In this document: positions 18,361-25,880 of the stretch, piece by piece
How the letters are laid out: every line of letters starts with the position of its first letter
How positions within the stretch are numbered: position 1 is the stretch's first letter
Assembly: GCA_937925715.1 (NCBI GenBank)
Contig: CALAMG010000003.1
Location: 1 to 64,000 of the forward strand
DNA: 64,000 nucleotides
From: an uncultured Collinsella sp.
GTDB lineage: Bacteria > Actinomycetota > Coriobacteriia > Coriobacteriales > Coriobacteriaceae
Reading direction: 5' to 3'
Translations under genes and position numbers: made by a program
Notes under the pieces: generated by a model
The model's database searches: none
What the model saw: only the letters and a program-made list of their open reading frames with translations
What the model was told of the DNA's origin: nothing

Positions 18361-19326
18361 ATGGCTGCAGGCAAAACCTTCTATGACATCCTGGGCGTAT
18401 CCAAGAGCGCCTCCGACAAAGAGATCAAGAGCGCGTTTCGCAAGCTCGCGCAAAAATATCACCCCGATGCCGGCGGCGACGAGGCCAAGTTCAAGGAGAT
18501 CAGCGAGGCCTATGAGACGCTTTCGGACGAAAAGAAGCGCAAAGAGTACGACCAGATGCTCATGTTTGGCGGCATGCCGGGCGCGGGCGGCGCGTATGGC
18601 GGCGGCTACGGTGCCGGTGCGGGCGCCAGCGGCTGGGGCGATATCTTCGACAGTATCTTTAGCGGTAACGGCGCCTGGGGCAGCGATTGGGGCTCGGGCT
18701 TTGCCGGGGCTGCGGGCGCTGCCGGTGCCGGCGCGGGCCGCAGCCGTGCCCGCAAGGGCGGCGACCTGTCGCTGACCGTCGATGTGACGGCCGAGGACGC
18801 GTTTCGCGGCGTGACGCACAAGGTTACCTACCGCATCCCCTCGACGGGCGAGCAGCAGACCATTACGGTCTCGGTGCCTGCGGGCGCGGTCGACGGCGGC
18901 AAGCTGCGTTATAAACGTCGTGGCGAGTACGGCGTTGCCGGAGGCGAGCGCGGCGACCTGGTCGTGACCACGCACGTGGAAGAGCACCCTCTGTTTAAGC
19001 GCAAGGGTGCCGATGTGACCATGGAGGTACCGGTCTCGGTCTATGAGGCGGCGCTCGGCTGCACGGTGGACGTGCCCACGCCCGGCGGTGCGACGGTTCG
19101 TCTGAAGGTTCCCGCGGGTACCCAGACGGGCAAGAAGTTCCGCTTTAAGGAAATGGGGGCGCCCGACGTTAAGCACCGTGGCCGTACAGGCGCGCTGCTC
19201 GTCGAGATCAAGGTGCAGGTTCCCACGAACCTATCCGATGACGAGCGCGACGCGATGACCAAACTGCGCGAGGCCGACACGCGCGACTACCGCGAGAAAG
19301 TCAACCGTTACAAGGCGACGTACTAG
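18361..19326 (+). CDS. dnaJ: J-domain co-chaperone (DnaJ/CbpA type, no zinc finger)
   Basis: A 321-residue Hsp40. J domain is about 1-65 with HPD at 34-36. A Gly/Ala-rich linker (about 75-140) follows, then two C-terminal beta domains (LSLTVDVTAEDAFRGVTHKV, IEVPVSVYEAALG-like VPVSVYEAALGCTVDVPT). The four CxxCxGxG zinc repeats of DnaJ are absent, making it a class B/CbpA-type protein although it occupies the dnaJ position of the operon. AGGAGAGGAG precedes the ATG at 18361; the frame upstream is not supported. Confidence 0.93.
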   Translation: MAAGKTFYDILGVSKSASDKEIKSAFRKLAQKYHPDAGGDEAKFKEISEAYETLSDEKKRKEYDQMLMFGGMPGAGGAYGGGYGAGAGASGWGDIFDSIFSGNGAWGSDWGSGFAGAAGAAGAGAGRSRARKGGDLSLTVDVTAEDAFRGVTHKVTYRIPSTGEQQTITVSVPAGAVDGGKLRYKRRGEYGVAGGERGDLVVTTHVEEHPLFKRKGADVTMEVPVSVYEAALGCTVDVPTPGGATVRLKVPAGTQTGKKFRFKEMGAPDVKHRGRTGALLVEIKVQVPTNLSDDERDAMTKLREADTRDYREKVNRYKATY

Positions 19327-19398
19327 GGCGGTCGTGCCGCACGCCCGCGCCCGCGGGCTTATGATGGACGATAACGAGACGGAAAGGGGTCAGGTAGC

Positions 19399-19830
19399 AT
19401 GGCCGAGGACAATAGGAACAAACCGCTGTACATGATCAGCGTGGCGGCCGAGCTGACCGGCATGCATCCGCAGACTCTGCGCGTCTACGAGTCCAAGGGC
19501 CTGGTGAACCCCCAGCGCTCGGGTGGCAACACGCGTCTGTATTCGCGCGCCGATATCGAGCGCCTGGAGCTCATCAACCAACTGACCGACGAGGGCATCA
19601 ACCTTGCCGGCGTGGTGCGCATCCTCGACATGAAGGAGCGTGCCGAGGAGCGCGAGCGCGAGAACGAAAAACTCCGTGCCCGCGTGCGCCAGCTCGAGGA
19701 CGAGCTGCACGAGTACAAGATGCAGAAGAAGATCACCGCCCTGGCTCCGCGCGATGGCTCGGTCAACCCCGAGCAAGTCATGCGCAAGCTGCTGGGTGCC
19801 GGAGGGGATTTGCAGGTTCCGCCGTTCTAA
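19399..19830 (+). CDS. hspR: Heat-shock repressor HspR (MerR family)
   Basis: A 143-residue MerR-type regulator: MISVAAELTGMHPQTLRVYESKGLV is the helix-turn-helix, followed by the wing (NTRLYSRADIERL), the INQLTDEGINLAGVVRIL helix and a coiled coil rich in Glu/Arg (about 82-115). HspR uses DnaK as co-repressor in other actinobacteria to control dnaK and clpB. The tail ends in hydrophobic LQVPPF. It is the last gene of the dnaK operon; likely targets are the matching elements before dnaK and clpB. Confidence 0.93.
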   Translation: MAEDNRNKPLYMISVAAELTGMHPQTLRVYESKGLVNPQRSGGNTRLYSRADIERLELINQLTDEGINLAGVVRILDMKERAEERERENEKLRARVRQLEDELHEYKMQKKITALAPRDGSVNPEQVMRKLLGAGGDLQVPPF

Positions 19831-19840
19831 CGAACGGCGG
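19819..19840 (+). other. Hairpin over the hspR stop codon
   Basis: CCGCCGTTC, loop TAAC, GAACGGCGG: a perfect 9-bp stem spanning the end of hspR. There is no T-run, so it is probably an RNA-stabilising structure rather than a terminator. Confidence 0.5.
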
Positions 19841-19859
19841 ACCGGTCGACGCTGCGCGC

Positions 19860-19951
19860 CGCCCAGAGCGACAATTTGTCATTCAAAAGGCAAGGCATGA
19901 CCAGAAGGTCTATGCCTTGCCTTTTTCATGCCAACTTGTTCGCTCTGGGCG
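19860..19951 (+). terminator. Nested terminator hairpin after hspR
   Basis: The inner stem is 14 bp perfect (AAAAGGCAAGGCAT / ATGCCTTGCCTTTT) followed by TTTT. It lies within an outer stem CGCCCAGAGCGACAA against TTGTTCGCTCTGGGCG. It ends the dnaK operon. The remainder of the 378-base gap to 20208 holds a GACTAGTC-type repeat and no gene. Confidence 0.85.
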
Positions 19952-20010
19952 GAGCTCGCTGTCCGTCCTCTACCTGCGGCGCTGCCTTGCTTCGGATGCG
20001 GTAGGGTGGT

Positions 20011-20038
20011 CATTGGGGACGTTCTTAGATGACTAGTC
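20011..20038. repeat. GGGGACGTTCTT...GACTAGTC element, single copy
   Basis: CATTGGGGACGTTCTTAGAT followed by GACTAGTC matches one arm of the 28-base inverted repeat at 37489-37563 almost exactly. It lies between the hspR terminator and the hydratase gene. Confidence 0.65.
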
Positions 20039-20208
20039 GAAAGGGACGCTCTTGCGCCAAGTCTGCCGGCTCACACTGGGCTCGTTCTTTACTTTACCGA
20101 GATAAAGTGAACGCGCAGATTCGTAACCCACTTGCAACCGTTCTATGGCACGATATTGAACGAATGTATGCTATGCGCCCAAATCTTTTGGGCAGAGTGG
20201 GAGACAGT

Positions 20209-22509
20209 ATGGTCAAGCTGTACGAGGACGGCATCTACCTGCGCGGCGGCAGCGAGGTTGTGCCTGCGGCCGAGGCCGCCGAGCGCGGTATTACGCAGAC
20301 GCCCGAGGATGCCAAGCGTGGCACCATCGCGTATTCGATCCTCCAGGCACACAATACGTCCGGAGATCCCGAGGCGCTCAAGATTCGCTTCGATGCCATG
20401 GCGAGCCATGACATCACCTTTGTCGGCATCATCCAGACGGCGCGCGCCTCGGGCATGGAGCAGTTCCCGCTGCCTTACGTGCTCACCAACTGCCATAACT
20501 CGCTGTGCGCCGTGGGCGGCACCATCAATGAGGACGACCACGTCTTTGGCCTTTCCGCGGCCAAGAAGTACGGTGGCATCTTCGTCCCGCCGCACATCGC
20601 CGTCATCCACTCCTTTATGCGCGAGAACTTCGCCGGCTGCGGCAAGATGATCCTGGGCTCCGACTCGCACACCCGCTACGGCGCCCTGGGCACCATGGCC
20701 GTAGGCGAGGGCGGCGGCGAGCTGGCAAAGCAGCTGCTGCGCGATACCTACGATGTCGCCTACCCCGGCGTTGTGGCCATCTACCTCACGGGTGCCCCGC
20801 GCCCCGGCGTCGGCCCGCACGATGTGGCGCTCGCCATCATCCGCGCCGTCTTTGCCAAGGGCTACGTCAAGAACAAGGTCATGGAGTTTGTGGGCCCGGG
20901 CATCGCGAGCATGACGACTGATTACCGCAACGGCGTCGATGTCATGACCACCGAGACCACCTGCCTGTCGAGCATCTGGGCCACCGACGAGGACACGCAT
21001 GCGTTTTTGACCATGCACGGCCGCGGCGACGACTACCGCGAGCTCAAGCCCGCCGATGTTGCCTACTACGACGGCTGCGTCGAGGTCGATCTGTCGAGCA
21101 TCAAGCCCATGATTGCGCTGCCGTTCCATCCTTCCAATGGCTTTGAGATCGACGAGCTCAACGAGAACCTCGAGGACATCCTGCATGAGGTGGAGCTCGA
21201 GGCCGCCAAGATCGGCGAGGGCAAGACGCACTTTAGCCTGCTCGACAAGATCGTCGACGGCAAGCTGCACGTGCAGCAGGGCGTTATCGCCGGCTGCTCG
21301 GGCGGCAACTACGACTCCGTGGTCCAGGCTGCCCGCGTGCTCAAGGGCGCCAACACCGGCTGCGGCGAGTTCTCGCTGTCGGTCTATCCCACAAGCCAGC
21401 CCGTGGCGCTCGAACTTACGCGCCGTGGCTATATCTACGACCTTATGGAGGCCGGTGCGATCGTTCGCACGGCGTTCTGCGGCCCGTGCTTCGGCGCCGG
21501 CGATACGCCCGCCAACAACGGCCTTTCGATCCGCCACACTACGCGCAACTTCCCCAACCGCGAGGGTTCCAAGCCGGGCAATGGCCAGCTGAGCGCCGTG
21601 GCCCTGATGGACGCCCGCTCCATTGCGGCGACGGCTGCCAATGGCGGCGTCCTGACGCCGGCGACCGACCTGCCCGAGGAGACTTGGGACGAGGCCTGCG
21701 AGTACACCTTTGACGACGCGCCGTACAAAAAGCGTGTGTACTGGGGCTTTGGCAAGGCGGAGCCTGCCGACGAGTTGGTCGAAGGCCCCAACATCAAGCC
21801 GTGGCCCGCGATGGAGCCGCTCGGCGATGACATCCTGCTCAAGGTGTGCTCCAAGATCATGGACCCGGTCACTACGACCGACGAGCTCATCCCCTCGGGC
21901 GAGACGAGCTCCTTCCGCTCCAATCCGCTGGGGCTGGCCGAGTTTACGCTCAGCCGCCGCGACCCGGCCTACGTGGGCCGTTCCAAGGAGGTCGACGCCG
22001 TGGAGAAGCGCCGCGTGGCCGGCGAGTCCGCGGGTGACCTGTCAGCACTCGATGCCGAGCTTGCCAGCGTGTTTGAGGCACTGGCCGGTGCGGGCGTCGT
22101 GGCCGATGCCAAGGCGACTGAGTACGGCTCCATGCTCTATGCCAAGAAGCCCGGTGACGGTTCTGCCCGCGAACAGGCCGCGAGCTGCCAGCGCGTAATT
22201 GGCGGTCTGGCCAACATCGTCCACGAGTACGCCACCAAGCGCTATCGCTCCAACGTGATGAACTGGGGCATGGTGCCCTTCCAGATGGAGGCCGAGCCCA
22301 ACTTTGAGGTGGGCGACTACGTCTTTGTGCCGGGTATCCGTGCCGCACTCGATGGCGATCTAAAGAACATCGCTGCCTACGTTGTGCGCGCCGACGGCAC
22401 GGCCGAGCAGATTGAGCTCTACATCGCCGATATGACGGCAGAGGAGCGCGCCATCGTCAAGGCCGGCTGCCTGATCAACTACAACAAGTTCAAAGCCGCT
22501 GCCGAGTAA
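20209..22509 (+). CDS. Aconitase-family hydratase (YbhJ-like)
   Basis: A 766-residue protein of the aconitase/isopropylmalate-dehydratase superfamily. Cluster and substrate motifs: YVLTNCHNSLCAVGGTINEDDHVFG, MILGSDSHTRYGALGTMAVGEGGGE, VIAGCSGGNYDSVV, and FCGPCFGAGDTPANNG containing the CxxC cluster cysteines. The swivel domain (about 560-766) begins after KRVYWGFGKAEP. The start at 20209 (GGGAG before ATGGTCAAG) gives the size of the YbhJ-like branch; the longer frame adds 60 unsupported residues. It may be a citrate/isocitrate aconitase or act on a related hydroxy acid; the sequence does not decide. Confidence 0.88.
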   Translation: MVKLYEDGIYLRGGSEVVPAAEAAERGITQTPEDAKRGTIAYSILQAHNTSGDPEALKIRFDAMASHDITFVGIIQTARASGMEQFPLPYVLTNCHNSLCAVGGTINEDDHVFGLSAAKKYGGIFVPPHIAVIHSFMRENFAGCGKMILGSDSHTRYGALGTMAVGEGGGELAKQLLRDTYDVAYPGVVAIYLTGAPRPGVGPHDVALAIIRAVFAKGYVKNKVMEFVGPGIASMTTDYRNGVDVMTTETTCLSSIWATDEDTHAFLTMHGRGDDYRELKPADVAYYDGCVEVDLSSIKPMIALPFHPSNGFEIDELNENLEDILHEVELEAAKIGEGKTHFSLLDKIVDGKLHVQQGVIAGCSGGNYDSVVQAARVLKGANTGCGEFSLSVYPTSQPVALELTRRGYIYDLMEAGAIVRTAFCGPCFGAGDTPANNGLSIRHTTRNFPNREGSKPGNGQLSAVALMDARSIAATAANGGVLTPATDLPEETWDEACEYTFDDAPYKKRVYWGFGKAEPADELVEGPNIKPWPAMEPLGDDILLKVCSKIMDPVTTTDELIPSGETSSFRSNPLGLAEFTLSRRDPAYVGRSKEVDAVEKRRVAGESAGDLSALDAELASVFEALAGAGVVADAKATEYGSMLYAKKPGDGSAREQAASCQRVIGGLANIVHEYATKRYRSNVMNWGMVPFQMEAEPNFEVGDYVFVPGIRAALDGDLKNIAAYVVRADGTAEQIELYIADMTAEERAIVKAGCLINYNKFKAAAE

Positions 22510-22520
22510 CTCTGCTGTAC

Positions 22521-22592
22521 GCCCCGGCCACACCTTTCCCTCGTGCTCACGCGCTTCGCGAGGGTCGCCCGAGGGAAAGGTGTGGCCGGGGC
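22521..22592 (+). terminator. Long inverted repeat after the hydratase
   Basis: Two perfect 23-base arms beginning GCCCCGGCCACACC, with a 26-base loop that holds a smaller GCGCTTCGCG hairpin. It follows the stop by 11 bases. There is no T-run, so it acts as a 3' stabiliser or weak terminator. Confidence 0.6.
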
Positions 22593-22600
22593 TACCGCGA

Positions 22601-22637
22601 CGTTCTCGTTGGGTCTTGAGGGGCGCTAATAATTGAC
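22601..22637. repeat. 37-base direct repeat, copy 1
   Basis: CGTTCTCGTTGGGTCTTGAG followed by GGGCGCTAATAA recurs at 23687-23723 with two or three changes. The two copies flank the gene at 22673-23320, so they could mark a duplication or insertion boundary. Confidence 0.55.
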
Positions 22638-22672
22638 CGGGACCATCACAAAGTTGCCTGCCCGGCGGGTCC

Positions 22673-23320
22673 TTATTTCGATGGGGTCCAGGTTATTTCA
22701 TCGTCAAATAGCCAAGTGCGTGCCGAGCCACTGTTGCGCGCTGTCTGCGGATCGGGCTCGCAGGTTTGTTCGTAGGCATCCTCGGTACACCGATCCATAA
22801 AATCGACGACTGCCGTCTGGTCGCCCTCCATGACGTAGATTACGTCGCCATCCGAGATATAGACCCCCGGTCCTTCATTGTCCACGCAGCCAGGGTCGTA
22901 TGAGACGTTGCACAATTTGCTCCCGTTTGCCGCATCGAGCTCAAGGGTCGAATAATATCCGCCAACCATTTGGCCATTCTTGGCTCGATATATTGCGGCG
23001 CCGTACCACCGCTTAAACGTCTTGCCTTTGAGTAAACTGGTTGCCTTGCCGATAAGCTGCTCGTCTTTGGTGTAGCGTCTGGCCCCAAGTTCGATGCGGG
23101 GATAGTTGCTGACACCAAGCGCTGCGGGCGTACCGTCAAAATCGACGGTGACCGAATCGGGTTTGACGATATCGGTGAGGACCTCGATGGGATAGCTTAC
23201 GGTCTCAACCGCCGCCTGCGTCGCAGAGGCGGGGAGAAATGCGAGATAGATAATTCCTACGCCGACTGCGGTAATCGCAAACGCTAAGACGAGCAGGCCG
23301 ATATAGGTGGAGCGTTTCAC
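22673..23320 (-). CDS. Membrane-anchored exported protein, paralogue A
   Basis: An unrecognised 215-residue protein. One N-terminal hydrophobic segment (YIGLLVLAFAITAVGVGIIYL) after a short basic start suggests a signal anchor with an extracellular body. The body has paired cysteines in KLCNVSYDPGCVDNEGPG and DRCTEDAYEQTCEPDPQ. GAGGT before the GTG at 23320 fixes the start, and the paralogue starts equivalently. The frameshifted gene at 24764-25434 shares SLLKGKTFKRWYG, EGPGVYISDGDV, EDAYEQTC and SGSARTWLFDDE, so the two arose by local duplication. Role unknown. Confidence 0.8.
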   Translation of the reverse strand: MKRSTYIGLLVLAFAITAVGVGIIYLAFLPASATQAAVETVSYPIEVLTDIVKPDSVTVDFDGTPAALGVSNYPRIELGARRYTKDEQLIGKATSLLKGKTFKRWYGAAIYRAKNGQMVGGYYSTLELDAANGSKLCNVSYDPGCVDNEGPGVYISDGDVIYVMEGDQTAVVDFMDRCTEDAYEQTCEPDPQTARNSGSARTWLFDDEITWTPSK

Positions 23321-23524
23321 GGCGGGTACCTCGCAAATAGTATGCATTCATTAAGATAAGTGATACCAGCTTACGACAATCTTCAAAAGAAAGCGATCGA
23401 TCGAAATGACGGGGTGAAAAGGCCCTATTGGGCTTCGATTTGACCTCTAATAGAAAAATTTGCCCCACTCATTCTGGGCGTGAGGTCAATAATTGAGTCC
23501 ACGAGTTTTGAGCGATACTCTTCT

Positions 23525-23560
23525 CACTAAACTCACTATTTTCACTATAAGCACTATAAA
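23525..23560. repeat. Four tandem 9-bp CACTAnnnn repeats
   Basis: CACTAAACT, CACTATTTT, CACTATAAG and CACTATAAA follow one another without gaps in an AT-rich patch. They lie in the 540-base gap between two minus-strand genes. The rest of this gap holds the 37-base repeat, a CCACAAAGG hairpin and no gene I can support. Confidence 0.65.
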
Positions 23561-23686
23561 TATGATAGGGGGACGACGAGAACAATGTGACGTGCGATAG
23601 CTAAGCCGTTTAAGCCGGACTCTGACCTTGAATCTCTGCCTCTATCTGTGCGAACGGGCTATTGTCGGTTCTCGATTCCATCGCTG

Positions 23687-23723
23687 CGTTTTCGTTGGGT
23701 CTTGAGGGACGCTAATAAATGGA
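23687..23723. repeat. 37-base direct repeat, copy 2
   Basis: CGTTTTCGTTGGGTCTTGAG followed by GGACGCTAATAA; partner of the copy at 22601-22637. Confidence 0.55.
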
Positions 23724-23772
23724 CTTGCTTGATGCCACCTCTGTTAATGGGGCGGCTTCTTTTTGTCGAAAA

Positions 23773-23806
23773 CCGCCACAAAGGGGCCTGTCCCTTTCGT
23801 GGTGGT
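23773..23806. repeat. CCACAAAGG hairpin repeat, copy 1
   Basis: CCGCCACAAAGGGG, then CCTGT, then CCCTTTCGTGGTGG forms a hairpin. The preceding TCGAAAA is also shared with copy 2 at 24641-24674. Copy 3 is at 25443-25478. All three surround the small membrane-protein genes. Confidence 0.7.
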
Positions 23807-23860
23807 GGGGGGCGAGCTCGATGCTGCCGTGCTCGCTGAACGACATTCTAATGAGCGTCT

Positions 23861-24529
23861 CTACAGGATTTCATCTGGGCTGGCGGGCTTGGTTGTTTTG
23901 GGGATGCCGAGTTTGGATGACGCGAAATCGTCAACATTGTCCTTAATTCCGTCTTTGGTGTAGACAGTGACCGTATAGGTGCTGTGCCCGAATTCGCTCT
24001 TGTCGCGTGTCGCCCAGGCCTGCCAGTAGGCAGCCCCGCTTCGCCCTTGGATTTTTCCGACACGGCGGAGTTCTGTTCGCTTTAATTTCCGGTTGCTATA
24101 GATGGTTCGACCGGCTTCCGCGGTGAGCCCGCACTGTCCAAGCAGCTTGTCGAGGACTTGGTTCATGTGGCGCTCATCGGTGTTTGGTGCGTAGTCGTAG
24201 GCGAGGGTGATGGAGTCGAGTGGCTGGTCGTCGATCAGATAGTTTAGCGCCTGAGGGTCAAGGCAGAAATAAGGAGAGCATCCGTCGACCTGGCCGAGCA
24301 ACGGTAACTTGGACTGCCAAAGTCCGGTGGGAATTCTATCTTCGTAGAAAACACCGCGGCAGATAAAGGAGAGCGAGGTGGCACGCGAGCCAGCGTCGAC
24401 CATTCCGCATAAATCGAAGGGCGAGGCGATACCAAGGGAAAAGGGCGTGACGACGATAAAGAAGAACATCGCGATGGGTATGGCGAGAATGGCGATGACG
24501 TTGCGACCGGTGGAATGAGACGGCTTCAT
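23861..24529 (-). CDS. Membrane-anchored exported protein (222 aa)
   Basis: I do not recognise it. A strong hydrophobic segment (NVIAILAIPIAMFFFIVVTPFSLGI) at about residues 11-36 follows a basic start, as in a signal anchor. The rest is hydrophilic with six cysteines (including FDLCGMVDAG, FICRGVFYED, GCSPYFCLDPQ and GQCGLTAEAG) that could form disulfides. GAGGAG upstream supports the ATG at 24529 over one six codons earlier. It sits between two paralogous anchored proteins and among CCACAAAGG hairpins, which suggests a local cluster of exported accessory proteins. Confidence 0.75.
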   Translation of the reverse strand: MKPSHSTGRNVIAILAIPIAMFFFIVVTPFSLGIASPFDLCGMVDAGSRATSLSFICRGVFYEDRIPTGLWQSKLPLLGQVDGCSPYFCLDPQALNYLIDDQPLDSITLAYDYAPNTDERHMNQVLDKLLGQCGLTAEAGRTIYSNRKLKRTELRRVGKIQGRSGAAYWQAWATRDKSEFGHSTYTVTVYTKDGIKDNVDDFASSKLGIPKTTKPASPDEIL

Positions 24530-24640
24530 ATGCGCTCCTCGAGACAAAGATCTGTTGAGGATAGGCAGAAATGGATATGTTCAGAGAACAATTCAAGTTT
24601 AATCTCATGGCGCGAGATGGTCGACCGTTAGCGTCGAAAA

Positions 24641-24674
24641 CCGCCACAAAGGTGCCTGTCCCCTTTGTGGTGGT
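24641..24674. repeat. CCACAAAGG hairpin repeat, copy 2
   Basis: CCGCCACAAAGG, TGCCTGTC, CCCTTTGTGGTGG: a clean hairpin in the gap between the 24529 start and the 24764 pseudogene. Confidence 0.7.
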
Positions 24675-24763
24675 GAGGAGCGCGCGGCTTCTTTTGGTAA
24701 TAGTGTTAGCTGGCGGTATCATTGGTGCAGGTGGCGAAGGTTTGCATTGTGGGGTGTTTTGCC

Positions 24764-25434
24764 GTGAGCCGTTTTGCCCGTATTGGATTGATTGTCTTGG
24801 CGCTTGCGATCGCTGTGGTTGGCGCGGGCGCTGTCGGTATGGCATTTCTACCTGCTGCGGTGACGGAGCCGGTGGTCAAGCCTGTGACTCAATCTGTCGA
24901 ACTTCTGACCGGCGACGACAAGCCTGAGACCATTACCGTTGATTTTGATGAGCAACCGGCTGCGCTGGGCATTAGTAATTATCCACTTATTCAGCTTGGG
25001 GCTATGCGCTATACCACGGATTCTAGTCTGATCGACAGGGCGTCCGAGCTGCTCAAGGGCAAAACCTTTAAGCGCTGGTATGGATATGCATCCTATCGGG
25101 CAAAAGCGAACGACATGGTTGGCGGAGCCGCTCGTCCATCGAGTTGGACACCGCGAATGGCACTAAGTTATGTGATGTTTCGTACGATCCTGGCTACGAG
25201 GGCAATGAGGGGCCGGGTATCTACATCTTGGACGGCGATGTCGCCTATGTCATGGAGGGCAACCAGACCGAGCTCAACGATTTTATGGGTCAGTGCATTC
25301 AGGATGCCTATGAACAGACCTGCTTGCCCGACCCGCAGGCTGCACGCGATAGTGGGTCTGCCCGTACATGGTTGTTCGAGGATGAGATGTCCTGGAACGC
25401 CGAATCGGGAAGCACGGGTTCGGCGAAGGAGTAG
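24764..25434 (+). pseudogene. Membrane-anchored exported protein, paralogue B, frameshifted
   Basis: The N-terminal half reads in one frame from a GTG at 24764 (VSRFARIGLIVLALAIAVVG..., then LLKGKTFKRWYG and MVGG). The C-terminal half, from IELDTANGTKLCDVSYDPG to TWLFEDEMSW, continues one frame over. Comparison with paralogue A places the loss of one base between 25127 and 25136. Otherwise all conserved blocks are intact, so this is a recent mutation, a phase-variable change or a sequencing error. No homopolymer is present at the break. Confidence 0.8.
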
Positions 25435-25442
25435 AGACCGCG

Positions 25443-25478
25443 ACCACCACAAAGGTGCCTGTCCTCTTTGTGGTGGTT
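25443..25478. repeat. CCACAAAGG hairpin repeat, copy 3
   Basis: ACCACCACAAAGG, TGCCTGTC, CTCTTTGTGGTGGT, then TTT; it lies nine bases after the frameshifted gene and could also act as its terminator. Confidence 0.7.
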
Positions 25479-25487
25479 TTCGGTCTG

Positions 25488-25702
25488 TCTCGATCTGTAA
25501 CATCTTGGCCGCTAAAAGTGGGCCTGGTGTTACAGATTTAGATTTTCGATTCAGGTGTCTTCGTTCGTCTCGATTTGTAACAGTTAGACCCTAATTTGCC
25601 GAGTAGATGTTACAGATTGAGACAAACGGGCGCCGCTGGTCATTTCATCTTGATTTGTAACATCTGGAGCCATAAACAGCCGCTAGATGTTACAGATTGA
25701 GA
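25488..25702. repeat. Three 55-bp palindromic units at an exact 80-bp period
   Basis: The units are at 25488-25542, 25568-25622 and 25648-25702. Each starts TCTCGATYTGTAACA (third unit TCTTG) and ends TGTTACAGATTKAGA, so the ends pair. The central 25 bases and the two 25-base spacers differ. They occupy the gap before clpB, 60-280 bases upstream of its candidate operator. No coding potential was seen. Confidence 0.85.
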
Positions 25703-25765
25703 TAGTAAGGGGACGAGGCCGTAGCGGGTGAGCGCGCCTGCTCCCTATCTCTCAATCACTCAGAA

Positions 25766-25791
25766 AATCTTATATATAGAGACTTAGATTT
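25766..25791. promoter_or_regulatory. Candidate HspR operator upstream of clpB
   Basis: AATCTTATAT-N6-ACTTAGATTT, identical halves and spacing to 15380-15405 before dnaK. It lies 90 bases before the clpB ATG. A GCCGCCC/GGGCGGC hairpin at 25842-25859 sits in the leader just before the ribosome site. Confidence 0.6.
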
Positions 25792-25880
25792 ATGTATAAG
25801 ATCGTGCAAAGCTGGCAACAATACTTCTCGAACAACGTGAAGCCGCCCCGTAGGGCGGCCACCCCAAGAGAGGTGATTCC

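Noticed and set aside
25488..25702. CRISPR array
   Set aside because: The repeated unit is a 55-base palindrome with a variable centre, there are only three units, spacers are 25 bases and no cas gene is present.
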